Notes under the pieces: model-generated
What the model was told of the DNA's origin: nothing
Databases searched by the model: none
Seen by the model: the letters and a program-made list of their open reading frames with translations, nothing else
Shown: one piece after another, positions 8,202 to 17,862 of the stretch
Numbering within the stretch: the first letter of the stretch is position 1
How the letters are laid out: each line of letters begins with the position of its first letter
DNA from: Ignavibacteriaceae bacterium
GTDB taxonomy: Bacteria; Bacteroidota; Ignavibacteria; Ignavibacteriales; Ignavibacteriaceae
Reading direction: 5' to 3'
Assembly: GCA_013388515.1 (NCBI GenBank)
Contig: JACAFC010000189.1
Coordinates: 1 to 35,994 of the forward strand
Length of the DNA: 35,994 nt
Made by a program: the position numbers and the translations under genes

Positions 8202-9074
8202 TTAGCTGTTCAGATACAGCTGTAATGATTTTAAAACTTCTGCCTGCGGAAATTCTACATTTGTCCACAATTGAAAAGATTTGGCTGCTTGAGCAATTAA
8301 CATCTGCATACCATTAATTGTTTTTGCTCCGGCTAGCGAGGCAGTTTTTAGCAGTAAAGTATTTTGAGGATTATAAACCAAATCAAAAACTATTTGTTCC
8401 TTAGTAAAGACATCTGCTGAAGTTACAACAGAATCATTTTCATTTGGATGCATTCCAACCGGTGTTGTATGAACAACAAGACTTGAATCTTTAATTACTT
8501 CAAATGCAGATGGCGGGACGAGCTCTTTAGTTTTTATTGACGAGTACTTCATTTTCTCGGCGAAGAAATCCTTTAAGTTTTCAGCTCGTCTTTCATTACG
8601 ATTAACGATAAAAATCTTCTTTGGTTTGAAGTTTTTTATCAAAGTATATATTACTGCACGAGCAGAACCTCCTGCGCCAATTACACAAACTTTATTGCCG
8701 GCTATTTCTTCCTTGAATGGAAGCAGCGTCTCTAGTATTCCAAAAGTATCGGTATTGTAACCAATTAATTTCCCTTGTTCGTTAACAATTGTATTAACTG
8801 ACCCAATTATTGAAACTTCATCCGAAACACTGCTAAGATATTGTATTGCTGCTTCCTTATGAGGAATGGTGATATTAAAACCTTTTATTCCGAGAGCGGT
8901 CATTCCTTTTAAAGCATCCTTTAGATTTAATGCAGGAATATCAAATGGCAAATAAACATAATCCAGTTTTCGTATTTCAATAGCAACATTATGAATGAAA
9001 GGAGAATACGAATGCTTTATTGGATGACCAATAATGCCAATAATTTGCGTGTTGAAATGAAATGTATTTTTCAT
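8202..9074 (-). CDS. aroE: Shikimate dehydrogenase
   Basis: Reduces 3-dehydroshikimate to shikimate with NADPH in aromatic amino acid synthesis. The N-terminal substrate domain shows GHPIKHSYSPFIHN (16-29) and the catalytic lysine in NITIPHKEA (K73). NTDT (107-110) supplies the catalytic Asp (D109). The dinucleotide motif is GAGGSAR (133-139) and the C-terminal NGMQMLIAQAAKSFQLW is typical. 290 residues is normal. The ATG start has no clear Shine-Dalgarno, as for several genes here. It is downstream of the TPR gene on the same strand but 217 bases away, so it probably has its own promoter. Confidence 0.95.
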   Translation of the reverse strand: MKNTFHFNTQIIGIIGHPIKHSYSPFIHNVAIEIRKLDYVYLPFDIPALNLKDALKGMTALGIKGFNITIPHKEAAIQYLSSVSDEVSIIGSVNTIVNEQGKLIGYNTDTFGILETLLPFKEEIAGNKVCVIGAGGSARAVIYTLIKNFKPKKIFIVNRNERRAENLKDFFAEKMKYSSIKTKELVPPSAFEVIKDSSLVVHTTPVGMHPNENDSVVTSADVFTKEQIVFDLVYNPQNTLLLKTASLAGAKTINGMQMLIAQAAKSFQLWTNVEFPQAEVLKSLQLYLNS

Positions 9075-9148
9075 AAGAAAAAGATAGTGAACTTAAATGC
9101 CCTGTTCAAGTGGTAGTGTTAGAAAAAATTATTTGGGAACTTTCGCCA

Positions 9149-9169
9149 AATTACTTTTTAAAAGTAATT
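9149..9169. promoter_or_regulatory. 10-bp perfect inverted repeat upstream of aroE
   Basis: The arms aattactttt and aaaagtaatt flank a single T, 75 bases upstream of the aroE start. The symmetry suits a dimeric repressor site or a small hairpin after the TPR gene. In AT-rich DNA such a palindrome can also arise by chance. Confidence 0.3.
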
Positions 9170-9291
9170 AGGATGGATGGAATGACGAAACAACCACGAA
9201 GTTTTTCATAAGAATAATTTTAGCTTGCCTGGAAGTACTTGCAAAGAAAGATTTATGAATTTTTCAAAAGTCTTAAAATTAGTTAGATGAA

Positions 9292-10710
9292 CTAAATCTC
9301 ATCCAATAATTTTTTGAACAGCTTGGATGATTTAATTTCCGGATATTCTTTTGCAAACTCATTTCTTATTGAAGGATCGAGCATAAAAGCCATCTTAAGA
9401 CAATCGATTGCTTCCTGTGTTTGATTAATGATAAAAAATACTTTTGACTTGCCGTAATAACTGGCTGCATCATCAGATTTAATGCGAGTGCAGTGATCAA
9501 AAGCATCAATTGCATCAATCCAAGAACCAATTTCTAAAAATGTTTCGGCTAAGTTAAACCAAATTTCAAAATTATCGGGCTCAATGTGAAGTGCTTGGCG
9601 ATAACTTTCAACTGCTGCTTTAAGTTGTCCAAGCGAATATTCAAGATCAGCTTTAGCGTACCAAGCATCTGCACAATTTTCTGAGAGAGAAATAGCTTTG
9701 TTGAAATCCTTCAAAGCCAGTTGATATTTCCCGACAGAATCAAAACAATAGCCGCGAGCTAAATAAGCTTCATAATAATTATCATTAATATTTATTGCTG
9801 CAGTATAGTTTTTAATTGCGTTAACAAGATCACCAAGTTCCTCATAAATATTTGCTATGTTGTAAAGAGCAGCTTCGTCTTCCCTGTCTATTTCATAAGC
9901 TTTCTGAAAACATTCAATAGCTTCATTATATCTCTGCTGGTCAGCCAATAAGTTCCCTTTATTAAACCATGCGCTGGCAAAATCATCTTTTATTGCAGTG
10001 GCAAGATCATAACTTGCAATGGCTTTTTCATAATTATTTAAACGGGTGTACATCACTGCTCGGTTATACCAGCCATTTGGATTGTATGGATCTTTGTCCA
10101 GAAAAGCTTCATAAGCTTCAAGTGCTTCTTCGGGTTCATTCATCATCTCATAACAAAATCCTAATTCGTAATATGCATCGGTATAAGAGCTGTTACGGGA
10201 AATAAGCTTTGAGAGATAATAAACAGCAGTTTCGTAGTCTTCCTTTTGCTGATGAATTAAACCAAGACTGAATAGAGCATCTTCATTATGCGGATCACTA
10301 GTTAATGCTTCTTCAAGCGATTTACGTGCTTGCGCAGTTAAACCAAGATTCTCCTCGGCAGAAGCTCTATCAATTAAAATTTCGGAGTCGCCCGGATTTA
10401 ACGAAAGAGATTTATTGTAACACTCAATTGCCTCTTCGAATCGATGAAGACCATTTAGAAAGAAGCCTTTCTTGAACCAATATTCGGAATTGTAAGGAGA
10501 GACATCGATAAGAAGATTCACAATGTAAAGTCCATCAGAATAGCGTCCATTTTCCCCGCACATTTGAAGCACTTCTTCAGCAGCTTCCATTAATTCAAAT
10601 ATGCTTCCAGAGTCAACTAATTCTATGCAGCGTTTGATCTCTTCGTCAACATTTTTACCTTCTGCAAACAAGCCCCCTTGTTCACTGTATTCTGAATCAA
10701 AATATGCCAT
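9292..10710 (-). CDS. TPR-repeat protein with 11 tandem repeats
   Basis: 472 residues. After an acidic N-terminal segment (about 1-75) it consists of 11 back-to-back 34-residue tetratricopeptide repeats up to about residue 450. They show the usual W/Y..L/G/Y..A/F..A..P pattern, for example SAWFNKGNLLADQQRYNEAI. There is no signal peptide or membrane segment, so it is probably a cytoplasmic scaffold. The partner is unknown. GGAG sits seven bases before the ATG. It lies between sucC and aroE on the same strand but with more than 200 bases on both sides, so an operon is not evident. Confidence 0.9.
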   Translation of the reverse strand: MAYFDSEYSEQGGLFAEGKNVDEEIKRCIELVDSGSIFELMEAAEEVLQMCGENGRYSDGLYIVNLLIDVSPYNSEYWFKKGFFLNGLHRFEEAIECYNKSLSLNPGDSEILIDRASAEENLGLTAQARKSLEEALTSDPHNEDALFSLGLIHQQKEDYETAVYYLSKLISRNSSYTDAYYELGFCYEMMNEPEEALEAYEAFLDKDPYNPNGWYNRAVMYTRLNNYEKAIASYDLATAIKDDFASAWFNKGNLLADQQRYNEAIECFQKAYEIDREDEAALYNIANIYEELGDLVNAIKNYTAAININDNYYEAYLARGYCFDSVGKYQLALKDFNKAISLSENCADAWYAKADLEYSLGQLKAAVESYRQALHIEPDNFEIWFNLAETFLEIGSWIDAIDAFDHCTRIKSDDAASYYGKSKVFFIINQTQEAIDCLKMAFMLDPSIRNEFAKEYPEIKSSKLFKKLLDEI

Positions 10711-10869
10711 CCGAATCTCCGTAAGTTATATACGCAAAAAAACTAACGCTATTCAAACCTAAAATCAAGATGTGTAAACAATAAATAACAGGGCAATTTT
10801 TCTCAAGATTTTTGATGGTTTAAAGAGCTTCTCTAATTACATACTCAGTTGGGTGAGCACAAAATATGT

Positions 10870-10895
10870 GCCGAGTATAAATTCTTAAACTCGGC
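10870..10895 (-). terminator. Possible terminator hairpin after sucC
   Basis: 7-bp perfect arms (gccgagt at 10870-10876 and actcggc at 10889-10895) surround a 12-base loop, about 40 bases past the sucC stop on its strand. On that strand the stem is followed by acatatttt, a weak T-rich tail. The rest of the gap 10711-10936 shows no gene. Confidence 0.4.
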
Positions 10896-10936
10896 TTAAA
10901 AAATATTAAAAATCGAGTATAAAGCCTAAAATTTGA

Positions 10937-12100
10937 CTAGCTGTGAAGTATCGAGGTAACTTTTTCTGCAGCATCTTTGAGGCTGCTAGCAACTTCAAAG
11001 TTCAAACCCGAATTTCGCAAAAGCACTCCTGCTTCCTCAGCATTTGTTCCTTCAAGCCGCACAACAATAGGCACATGCACGTGCATCTCTTTAGCTGCAT
11101 CAATTACACCTTCAGCTACTCTATCACATCTCACAATTCCACCAAAAATATTTATGAGTATTGCTTTAACATTAGGATCCGATAAAATTATTTTAAAACC
11201 ATTAGCTACAGTAGTTTTATTTGCACCTCCGCCAACATCTAGAAAGTTAGCCGGCATACCACCTGCAAGTTTAATAATGTCCATTGTAGCCATAGCTAAC
11301 CCGGCACCGTTTACCATACACCCAACATTACCATCAAGTTTTATATAATTCAAATTATATTTTGATGCTTCAACCTCAAGTGGATCTTCTTCATCAAGAT
11401 CTCGATATGCTAAAATATCAGGATGACGGTTAAGTGCATTGTCATCGAAGTTCATTTTAGCATCAAGTGCCAAAACCGCTCCTTCCTTTGTAACAACTAA
11501 CGGATTAATTTCTGCTAATGAAGCATCGGTTTTTTCATATGCATCATATAACGCAAGTAAAAACTTAACTGCATTCTTCAGTTGATCACCAGATAAACCT
11601 AGAGCATAGGAAAGTTTACGGGCTTGGTATTGCTGTAATCCTAGTTCCGGTTCAACTATTTCCTTGATTATTTTCTCAGGAGTCTCTGCAGCAACTTTTT
11701 CTATTTCCATTCCACCTTCGGTTGAAACCATTAAAACATTTTTTGACAATGAGCGGTCCAGCGTGATTCCCACATATAACTCCAGTTCGATATTGATCCC
11801 CTGCTCAATTAACAATCTTTTTACGGTTTTTCCTTCTGGTCCAGTTTGGTGTGTAATTAAGGTCATGCCAAGCATATTTTGAGCAAATTCTTTAACTTCA
11901 TCTAGGCTTTTAGCAACCTTAACACCACCACCTTTCCCCCTTCCTCCAGCATGAATTTGTGCTTTTACAACCCATAAATTTCCGCCAATTTCTTGGGCAG
12001 CAGTAACTGCTTCATCGACTGAAAATGCTACTTTACCTTTTGGTACGGCAACATTATATTTTTTTAAAATTTCTTTAGCTTGATATTCATGAATTTTCAT
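10937..12100 (-). CDS. sucC: Succinyl-CoA synthetase (ADP-forming) beta subunit
   Basis: Beta subunit of the TCA-cycle enzyme that links succinyl-CoA cleavage to ATP formation. 387 residues matches the family. It begins [17 protein letters not shown], has the ATP-grasp segment [17 protein letters not shown], and near the C-terminus the phosphate/CoA region [26 protein letters not shown] and [15 protein letters not shown] precedes the ATG. The alpha subunit sucD, which is often adjacent, is not in this window, so the two subunits are encoded apart. Confidence 0.97.
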   Translation of the reverse strand: MKIHEYQAKEILKKYNVAVPKGKVAFSVDEAVTAAQEIGGNLWVVKAQIHAGGRGKGGGVKVAKSLDEVKEFAQNMLGMTLITHQTGPEGKTVKRLLIEQGINIELELYVGITLDRSLSKNVLMVSTEGGMEIEKVAAETPEKIIKEIVEPELGLQQYQARKLSYALGLSGDQLKNAVKFLLALYDAYEKTDASLAEINPLVVTKEGAVLALDAKMNFDDNALNRHPDILAYRDLDEEDPLEVEASKYNLNYIKLDGNVGCMVNGAGLAMATMDIIKLAGGMPANFLDVGGGANKTTVANGFKIILSDPNVKAILINIFGGIVRCDRVAEGVIDAAKEMHVHVPIVVRLEGTNAEEAGVLLRNSGLNFEVASSLKDAAEKVTSILHS

Positions 12101-12157
12101 TTAAATCCTTATCATTAGTTTATGATTAGTAATGATTTCTAATTTAAAGATTGTGGT

Positions 12158-12239
12158 TAAAGCCAACATGGGTTAACATTATATTCACCCCAGAGTAGAA
12201 GCCGGGGTCAAAAAATCTAAAAAAAATATCCGGGCTTTA
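12158..12239. repeat. Repeat-like nested inverted repeats between sucC and pruA
   Basis: Outer arms taaagcc (12158-12164) and ggcttta (12233-12239) enclose a second pair, acccc (12187-12191) and ggggt (12204-12208). The GC-rich blocks stand out in this AT-rich gap and resemble degenerate REP-type elements built on GGCTTTAG. It could serve as the 3' end signal of pruA on the minus strand. No other copy was found here. Confidence 0.4.
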
Positions 12240-12267
12240 GTCCAAAATATAAACAACACTGTAATAT

Positions 12268-13818
12268 TTACTTAACTTTCTCGCTCATCAATTTCGCTTG
12301 CAAGAATAAAAGTAAATAATCTCTTCCGCCAGCTTTAGAATCCGTACCGGACATGTTGAAACCACCAAATGGGTGACCTCCGACTAAAGCCCCAGTACAT
12401 TTTCTGTTGAAATATAAATTACCAATTAACAATTCTTTCTTCGCACGCTCAATTTTCTTTCGATTCTTTGTGTATACTGCGCCTGTTAGACCATATTTTG
12501 TATTGTTAGCAATTTTTAAGCTCTCATCAAAGTTTGGTGACTTAATAACTGCTAGCACAGGTCCAAAAATCTCCTCCTGCGAGATTCGTGCATTTGGTGA
12601 TACATCAGTATAAACGGTTGGCTTGATGTAAAAGCCATTACCCTCGGCTTTTGAACCACCATTCAGTAATCTGCCTTCGTTTTTACCTATTTCAATGTAT
12701 GATAATATACTTCTTTCTGCACCAGCACTAACTACCGGTCCCATTCTAAAATTATCTTCAGCAGGACCAATCTGAATTTGATCTACCGCAGATTTTAATT
12801 TTTCAACAAATTCATTGTACACAGCAGCATCAACAATTGCACGAGAACAAGCTGAGCATTTTTGCCCTTGAAATCCAAATGCAGAAGCAACAACTCCAGC
12901 TACAGCATCATCAATGTTAGTTTCCTTGTCTACAATTATACTATCCTTACCACCCATCTCACAAACAACTCGTTTCAGCCATATTTGTCCAGGTTGTACT
13001 TTTGCAGCTAATTCATTGATATGAATACCTACTTCCATCGAACCAGTAAAAGCAATGAAACGCACTTTTGGGTGTGCAACAAGATTGTCGCCAACTTCCC
13101 CACCCGATCCAGGTAAAAAATTAAGTACACCACTAGGCAGACCCGCTTGCGCCATTATTTCATAAAATAAATATCCCATCATTGGGGTATCACTGGAAGG
13201 CTTAAGTACAACTGTATTACCAGATACAATTGCTGCTGAAGTCATTCCAACTAAAATCGCAAATGGAAAATTCCATGGTGGAATAACAACTCCAACTCCG
13301 AGCGGTATATAAACTAACTCATTTTTTTCGCCCTTCACGGGAGTGAGTGGCTGCTTAGAGGAATATCTTAATATTTCACGAGCATAGAATTCTAAAAAAT
13401 CAATTGCTTCAGCAGTGTCTGCATCGGCTTCAGAAAAATTCTTTCCTGCTTCGAGAATCATCCAAGCGTTTATCTCAAATCTTCTTTTTCGAGCAATACT
13501 TGCTGCTTTAAAAAGTATCCTAGCACGTTTTTCAGCTGGAACATACTGCCATTCTTGGAATTTATTTAATGCCGAATCTACAGCAAGATTCACCAACTCA
13601 ACAGTCCCTTTTGAAAAGCTCGCTACAATTTCATCCTTATTGGAAGGATTGTATGAATTGAATTTATTCTCTGTCTGGTATTCTTTACCATTAATAAATA
13701 AGTTATAACTGGCTCCAAGTTTTTTTCTTACTTCTAGTAAAGCTTTTTTTTGTTTTTCACTGTTTGATTTAACCGAAAAATCAAGTATTGGTTCATTCTT
13801 GAAAGGTTTAACTTTCAT
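12268..13818 (-). CDS. pruA: 1-pyrroline-5-carboxylate dehydrogenase
   Basis: Oxidises glutamate semialdehyde/pyrroline-5-carboxylate to glutamate with NAD, the second step of proline degradation. It has the aldehyde dehydrogenase fold with PPWNFPFAI (180-188), the cofactor segment VVLKPSSDTP (203-212), FTGSMEVG (257-264), the general base in CEMGGK (E287) and the nucleophile in GQKCSACSR (C321). The C-terminal GGHPFGGFNMSGTDSKAGG and the long 516-residue form mark the P5C dehydrogenase branch rather than generic ALDH. AGGAGA precedes the ATG. No proline dehydrogenase gene is nearby. The 274-base gap to the divergent acyl-CoA ligase gene should hold both promoters, but I cannot pick convincing boxes. 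Confidence 0.93.
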   Translation of the reverse strand: MKVKPFKNEPILDFSVKSNSEKQKKALLEVRKKLGASYNLFINGKEYQTENKFNSYNPSNKDEIVASFSKGTVELVNLAVDSALNKFQEWQYVPAEKRARILFKAASIARKRRFEINAWMILEAGKNFSEADADTAEAIDFLEFYAREILRYSSKQPLTPVKGEKNELVYIPLGVGVVIPPWNFPFAILVGMTSAAIVSGNTVVLKPSSDTPMMGYLFYEIMAQAGLPSGVLNFLPGSGGEVGDNLVAHPKVRFIAFTGSMEVGIHINELAAKVQPGQIWLKRVVCEMGGKDSIIVDKETNIDDAVAGVVASAFGFQGQKCSACSRAIVDAAVYNEFVEKLKSAVDQIQIGPAEDNFRMGPVVSAGAERSILSYIEIGKNEGRLLNGGSKAEGNGFYIKPTVYTDVSPNARISQEEIFGPVLAVIKSPNFDESLKIANNTKYGLTGAVYTKNRKKIERAKKELLIGNLYFNRKCTGALVGGHPFGGFNMSGTDSKAGGRDYLLLFLQAKLMSEKVK

Positions 13819-14092
13819 GGTTTCTCCTAATAAAAATTAATCAAAAGATAGTGGTAAAACTTAGTTCTTTTGGGTATGATAAACAATTTTTATTCTTAAC
13901 ATAAAGTCTAGGTTTTCTTTTAATTTGTTCAAAAAACAAAGATTTTTGTCAAACTTTGCTGTACTTAAATCTGCTCTATTGAATTTATCAAAAGAAACTA
14001 TTAGTATTTTTATAAAAAATAAAATATTTTGGCAACCCTAAATTATTAGCAACCGATAATTATCTATTTCTCTAAAAAAAGTAGGAGTAGTT

Positions 14093-15907
14093 ATGGCACT
14101 CTTAGCGAATTTTAAAACCATTCCTGAGATGTTTGTTTTTCTTACGGAAGAATATGGAAAACAAACAACAAAAAACCTCATGTACAGAAAAGTTGACAAC
14201 AAATACAAAGGAATTTCATATGGTGAATTCAAGGAGCAAACAGAGTTATTTGCTTTAGGTTTGGCAGCTTTAGGTGTAACAAAGGAGGATAAAGTTGCCA
14301 TAATTTCGGAAAACCGACCTGAATGGGTTTATTCCGATATGGCAATACTTGGTTTAGGCGCCATAGATGTTCCCATTTATCCCTCGCTTACGGCTGAGTC
14401 AATTGAGTTTATTCTAAACAACTCTGAGTCCAAAGGAGTTATAATTTCAACAAAGTTTCAATTGAACAAAGTTTTGAAGATAAAGCAAAACTTACGTTAT
14501 CTTAAGTTCATTATTGTGCTTAACGAAACTGATACTAATCATGAAGAAAAATTCATCTATACTTTTAAAGAAGCACAGGAATTAGGAAAAACCTTCAAAA
14601 CTACTGATCATTACTATTTCGCTAACAAAATAAAAGCCGTTAAGGAAAATGATCTATGTACAATAATCTATACTTCAGGAACCACTGGTGAACCAAAAGG
14701 AGTGATGCTAACACATCACAATATTATTTCAAATGTTAAAGCTGCTCTGGAAACCTTCCCGATAAGCGAGATGGATATTTTTCTATCTTTTTTACCATTA
14801 TGTCACATTTTTGAAAGAATGGCAGGATACTATACTGCGTTTTCATCAGGTGGACAAATATATTATGCTGAAAGTATTGAAACAGTTGCTCAAAACTTAC
14901 TTGAAGCTCATCCAACAATTGTTACTTCTGTGCCAAGATTATTCGAAAGAATCCATTCCAAAATAATTAAAAATGTTGAGAGTCAACCTGAGAAGAAACA
15001 GAAAATATTTTATTGGGCGATTGAAATTGGTAAAACATATGCAACAGCAAAAAAGGCAGGCAGAGTACCCATTTCTCTCGCAGTTAAGCAGAAACTCGCC
15101 GATAAACTCGTCTTTAAAAAATTAAGAGAAAAAACTGGTGGAAACTTAAGATTCTTTATATCAGGCGGCGCTGCCTTGTCTAGGCACCTAGGTGAATTTT
15201 TTGAAGCTGCTGGACTAAAAATTATTGAAGGTTATGGATTAACAGAATCCTCTCCTGTAATTGCTGCAAACAGAGTTGACGATTACAAATTTGGAACTGT
15301 AGGCAAACCATTCCCCGGTGTAGAAGTAAAAATTGCTTCTGATGGCGAGATATTGGCTAAAGGTCCAAATATCATGCAAGGTTATTATAAAAATAAAAAG
15401 GAAACAAATGAAGTTTTGCATGATGGCTGGCTTCATACTGGTGATATTGGTGTATTCGATGCTGAAGGCTTTTTAATGATTACCGACAGAAAGAAACATC
15501 TGTTCAAAACCTCCACTGGCAAATATATTGCTCCAACTCCAATCGAAAACCTTTTCTTGAGCAGTAAATATATTGATCAATTTGTTTTAATTGGCGACCG
15601 AAGAATGTTTCTTAGTGCTCTAATTGTTCCCGATTTTGAAGCAATAAAAGAATATGCGGACTCCCACAAAATTAAATACAACAGTGTTGAAGAACTTTTA
15701 AGTATGAAAGAGATTTATGAATTGTTCGATAAAGACATGGGGCAATTGCAAAAGAAGCTGGCAAACTATGAAAAAATTAGAAAGTTTAAGCTTTTAAATC
15801 GTCCCTTCTCAATTGAGACAGGAGAAATTACTCCAAGCATGAAAATAAAACGCAAATTTGTAGAAGATCAATATGCTCAATTAATTGAGGAGATGTACAA
15901 GGATTAG
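14093..15907 (+). CDS. Long-chain fatty acid-CoA ligase (AMP-forming)
   Basis: Activates fatty acids to acyl-CoA through an acyl-adenylate. The AMP-binding motif YTSGTTGEPKGVMLTH (193-208) is intact, followed by FLPLCHIFER, GYGLTESSPV, LHTGDIG and the hinge DRKKHLFKTSTGKYIAPTPIE. 604 residues and this hinge sequence fit the FadD15-like, eukaryotic-style long-chain ligases common in Bacteroidota. It has no membrane segment, so it is probably cytoplasmic or peripheral. GGAG precedes the ATG. It is transcribed divergently from pruA and followed closely by a palindromic repeat. Confidence 0.92.
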   Translation: MALLANFKTIPEMFVFLTEEYGKQTTKNLMYRKVDNKYKGISYGEFKEQTELFALGLAALGVTKEDKVAIISENRPEWVYSDMAILGLGAIDVPIYPSLTAESIEFILNNSESKGVIISTKFQLNKVLKIKQNLRYLKFIIVLNETDTNHEEKFIYTFKEAQELGKTFKTTDHYYFANKIKAVKENDLCTIIYTSGTTGEPKGVMLTHHNIISNVKAALETFPISEMDIFLSFLPLCHIFERMAGYYTAFSSGGQIYYAESIETVAQNLLEAHPTIVTSVPRLFERIHSKIIKNVESQPEKKQKIFYWAIEIGKTYATAKKAGRVPISLAVKQKLADKLVFKKLREKTGGNLRFFISGGAALSRHLGEFFEAAGLKIIEGYGLTESSPVIAANRVDDYKFGTVGKPFPGVEVKIASDGEILAKGPNIMQGYYKNKKETNEVLHDGWLHTGDIGVFDAEGFLMITDRKKHLFKTSTGKYIAPTPIENLFLSSKYIDQFVLIGDRRMFLSALIVPDFEAIKEYADSHKIKYNSVEELLSMKEIYELFDKDMGQLQKKLANYEKIRKFKLLNRPFSIETGEITPSMKIKRKFVEDQYAQLIEEMYKD

Positions 15908-15923
15908 TACTAAAGAAATTTGT

Positions 15924-16026
15924 AAATCGTTAAAACGGTTGGTTTAATAATCAGCTCCCTTTCTGTTCGGGATTAATCCCGAACAGAACATCCAAAAGTT
16001 ATACATAAAAACCGTTTCAACGGTTT
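15924..16026. repeat. Composite palindromic element after the acyl-CoA ligase gene
   Basis: Two outer 17-base arms (15924-15940 and 16010-16026) are reverse complements at 15 of 17 positions, each itself near-palindromic around aaccgtt/aacggtt. They enclose a perfect 28-bp palindrome, 15961-15988, centred on GATTAATC. The unit begins 17 bases after the stop codon. It resembles a REP/BIME-like or small MITE-like element and could also end transcription. The remaining stretch 16027-16227 shows no gene or other structure that I can identify. Confidence 0.7.
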
Positions 16027-16227
16027 GATAATATTATCTTGTGAATTTTTGAAGTGTAAATCAAATTTATTGGAAGCCAACACGCACAGCTAATTGAATA
16101 ATTAATTGAGGTTTCGAATATTTCTGAACGAATGTAAAATTCACTTTTTAATAACGAGTTTGAACAACTTCTCCCGAGTTATTTGGAATAAAATATCGTT
16201 CGGCATTATTGATTTATTTACCCATTT

Positions 16228-16776
16228 ATGTTGAAGACATTGAGATTTCTTTTCATTTTATTTTTCATTATTTCATCATTTACTCACCCTCAAAAGAATA
16301 AATTGAAAATTGATTCATCCAAATCTCTTCCGATCTTGACAGTAGAATCCTTGTCAAATGCTCAGTATCGAGTTGGTAATTATTTAAATTTAATTAGACT
16401 TTATGATGGTGCTTACGTATATCCTATGGGTAAACAATATTCAGATCGAGATTTTTATATTATCTATGATCGACAGACTTATTGTAAATTGGATGGAGAT
16501 GATCTTATAGATGCAATTGTTATTTTGTGGGAAAAGTTTGGCGGTAGTGAATACTGGCCGTATATAGTTCCAGTTCTTAATAAAAATGGAGTCCCTTATT
16601 CATTAAAATCCTTTCCCTTACCTGACAGAACAGAAATCAAAAGAATTTATAAAAAAAACTCCATTATTTATCTTGAACTTGTGGTTCACGATAAAGATGC
16701 CCCCCCTTTTTACCGAAGTAAGAATGAAACTTGGAAATTAAAATTAGAAAAGAATGAATTTTTAAGAATAGACTAG
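16228..16776 (+). CDS. Small secreted protein, GDxxxDAxV-type hypothetical
   Basis: 182 residues with a strong N-terminal signal peptide (about 1-20, hydrophobic LRFLFILFFIISSF). The mature part has the layout of a widespread uncharacterised secreted family: an opening TVESLSNAQY, then LIRLYDGAY, an acidic CKLDGDDLIDAIVILWEKFGGSEYW block (the GDLNGDGxxDAxVxL motif of the family, here altered) and a VVPVLN-like IVPVLNKNGVPYSL. The function of that family is not known to me. The Asp-rich loop might bind calcium. No Shine-Dalgarno is evident at the ATG. The gene stands alone between a repeat and a transporter. Confidence 0.7.
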   Translation: MLKTLRFLFILFFIISSFTHPQKNKLKIDSSKSLPILTVESLSNAQYRVGNYLNLIRLYDGAYVYPMGKQYSDRDFYIIYDRQTYCKLDGDDLIDAIVILWEKFGGSEYWPYIVPVLNKNGVPYSLKSFPLPDRTEIKRIYKKNSIIYLELVVHDKDAPPFYRSKNETWKLKLEKNEFLRID

Positions 16777-16891
16777 TTCGACAAATAAACTTTTGTAAAT
16801 GTAAAATTCAATAAAATACAGCAACACTGCTAAATAATAATTTGCTTTAGAGCATGGATAAAATTGCCTGTTTAACGAAAGTCAATCCGTA

Positions 16892-17839
16892 TTGTTCAAT
16901 AACATAATCTTCACTGCTAACATAGTCGCTCCTGTCTTTTTAATTGTTTCACTTGGGTACTTGGCAAAGCGACTAAAAATAATCAATGAAAATTTTGTAG
17001 AGGTTACGTCCAAGTTTGTTTTTAATGTTTCGCTTCCGGTTTTCATCTTCTTAGAAATTATAAATATCGATTTGTCAATAGTATTGGAAATTGGACAAAT
17101 CGTTTACATTTATGTTGGGACAATAACAACCTACCTAATTGTGTGGTTTGTCAGCAGTTCTTTTATCAAAGATGGAAAAAATCTCGGGGTATTCATTCAA
17201 GGTGCTTACAGAAGCAATTATGCAATTGTCGGACTTGCAATCATCTCTAATCTTTTAGGTGAAGACGCACTGGGAAAGGCATCAATAATACTTGCATTTA
17301 TCCTGCCTCTCTACAACGTTCTTGCAGTAATTGCCTTAACAGTCCCTCTGCGAAAAGAGAGAAAAGTTGATCTGAAAACATCTTTGTCTGAAATTATTTT
17401 TAATCCTTTAATCCTGGCGGTTATTTTTGCATTACCCTTTTCATATTTTAAAATTCAACTGCCGGAATTGATTTTAACAACCGGAGAATATCTTTCAGAT
17501 CTTGCTTTGCCGTTAGCATTAATTGGAATTGGCGGGTCGCTTAACCTCGAGTACATAAGAAAAGCTTCGGGACTTGCATTCACCGCCTCAGCTATCAAAA
17601 TAATTATCATTCCTATAGTCTTAACCTATGGCGCTTATTTGTTTGGTTTCAGAAATGATGACCTTGGAATTATGTTCGTGATTTTCGCTTGTCCAACAGC
17701 AATTGTAAGTTTCATCATGGCGGAGGCGATGGGTGCAAACTCAAAACTTGCCGGAAATATTGTGCTTATCACAACAATCGGTTCAGTTTTTACTTTTGCG
17801 ATTGGAATTATTTTGTTGAAAAGTTTAGGATTGATTTAA
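16892..17839 (+). CDS. AEC-family transporter (auxin efflux carrier type)
   Basis: 315 residues with about ten hydrophobic membrane segments, beginning IVAPVFLIVSLGYLAKRL. This opening, with FVFNVSLPVFIFLEI, GAYRSNYAIVGLAI and the closing half ALPLALIGIGGSL, is typical of AEC permeases in the inner membrane. Family members carry organic acids, amino acids or other anions; the substrate here cannot be inferred. The only in-frame start codon after the upstream TAA at 16859 is TTG at 16892, with a weak ribosome binding site, so the start is uncertain. It converges on the alkaline-phosphatase-like gene. Confidence 0.88.
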   Translation: MFNNIIFTANIVAPVFLIVSLGYLAKRLKIINENFVEVTSKFVFNVSLPVFIFLEIINIDLSIVLEIGQIVYIYVGTITTYLIVWFVSSSFIKDGKNLGVFIQGAYRSNYAIVGLAIISNLLGEDALGKASIILAFILPLYNVLAVIALTVPLRKERKVDLKTSLSEIIFNPLILAVIFALPFSYFKIQLPELILTTGEYLSDLALPLALIGIGGSLNLEYIRKASGLAFTASAIKIIIIPIVLTYGAYLFGFRNDDLGIMFVIFACPTAIVSFIMAEAMGANSKLAGNIVLITTIGSVFTFAIGIILLKSLGLI

Positions 17840-17862
17840 TCAGAATCTTTAAAAACTAGTAC

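Noticed and set aside
10711-10936. tRNA gene in the gap before sucC
   Set aside because: The hairpin is isolated; no cloverleaf, T-loop consensus or acceptor stem could be assembled here or in the other gaps.
10977-11348. 123-codon plus-strand ORF
   Set aside because: It is the antisense shadow of sucC; the sequence is low complexity (Pro, Ser, Thr, Ile) and has no family features.
12268-13818. pruA as a generic aldehyde dehydrogenase
   Set aside because: The long N-terminus, GQKCSACSR and the GGHPFGGFNMSGTDSKAGG tail fit the pyrroline-5-carboxylate branch better.
15908-16227. CRISPR array
   Set aside because: The repeats here are one palindrome and one pair of inverted arms, not direct repeats with regular spacers; no cas genes are nearby.
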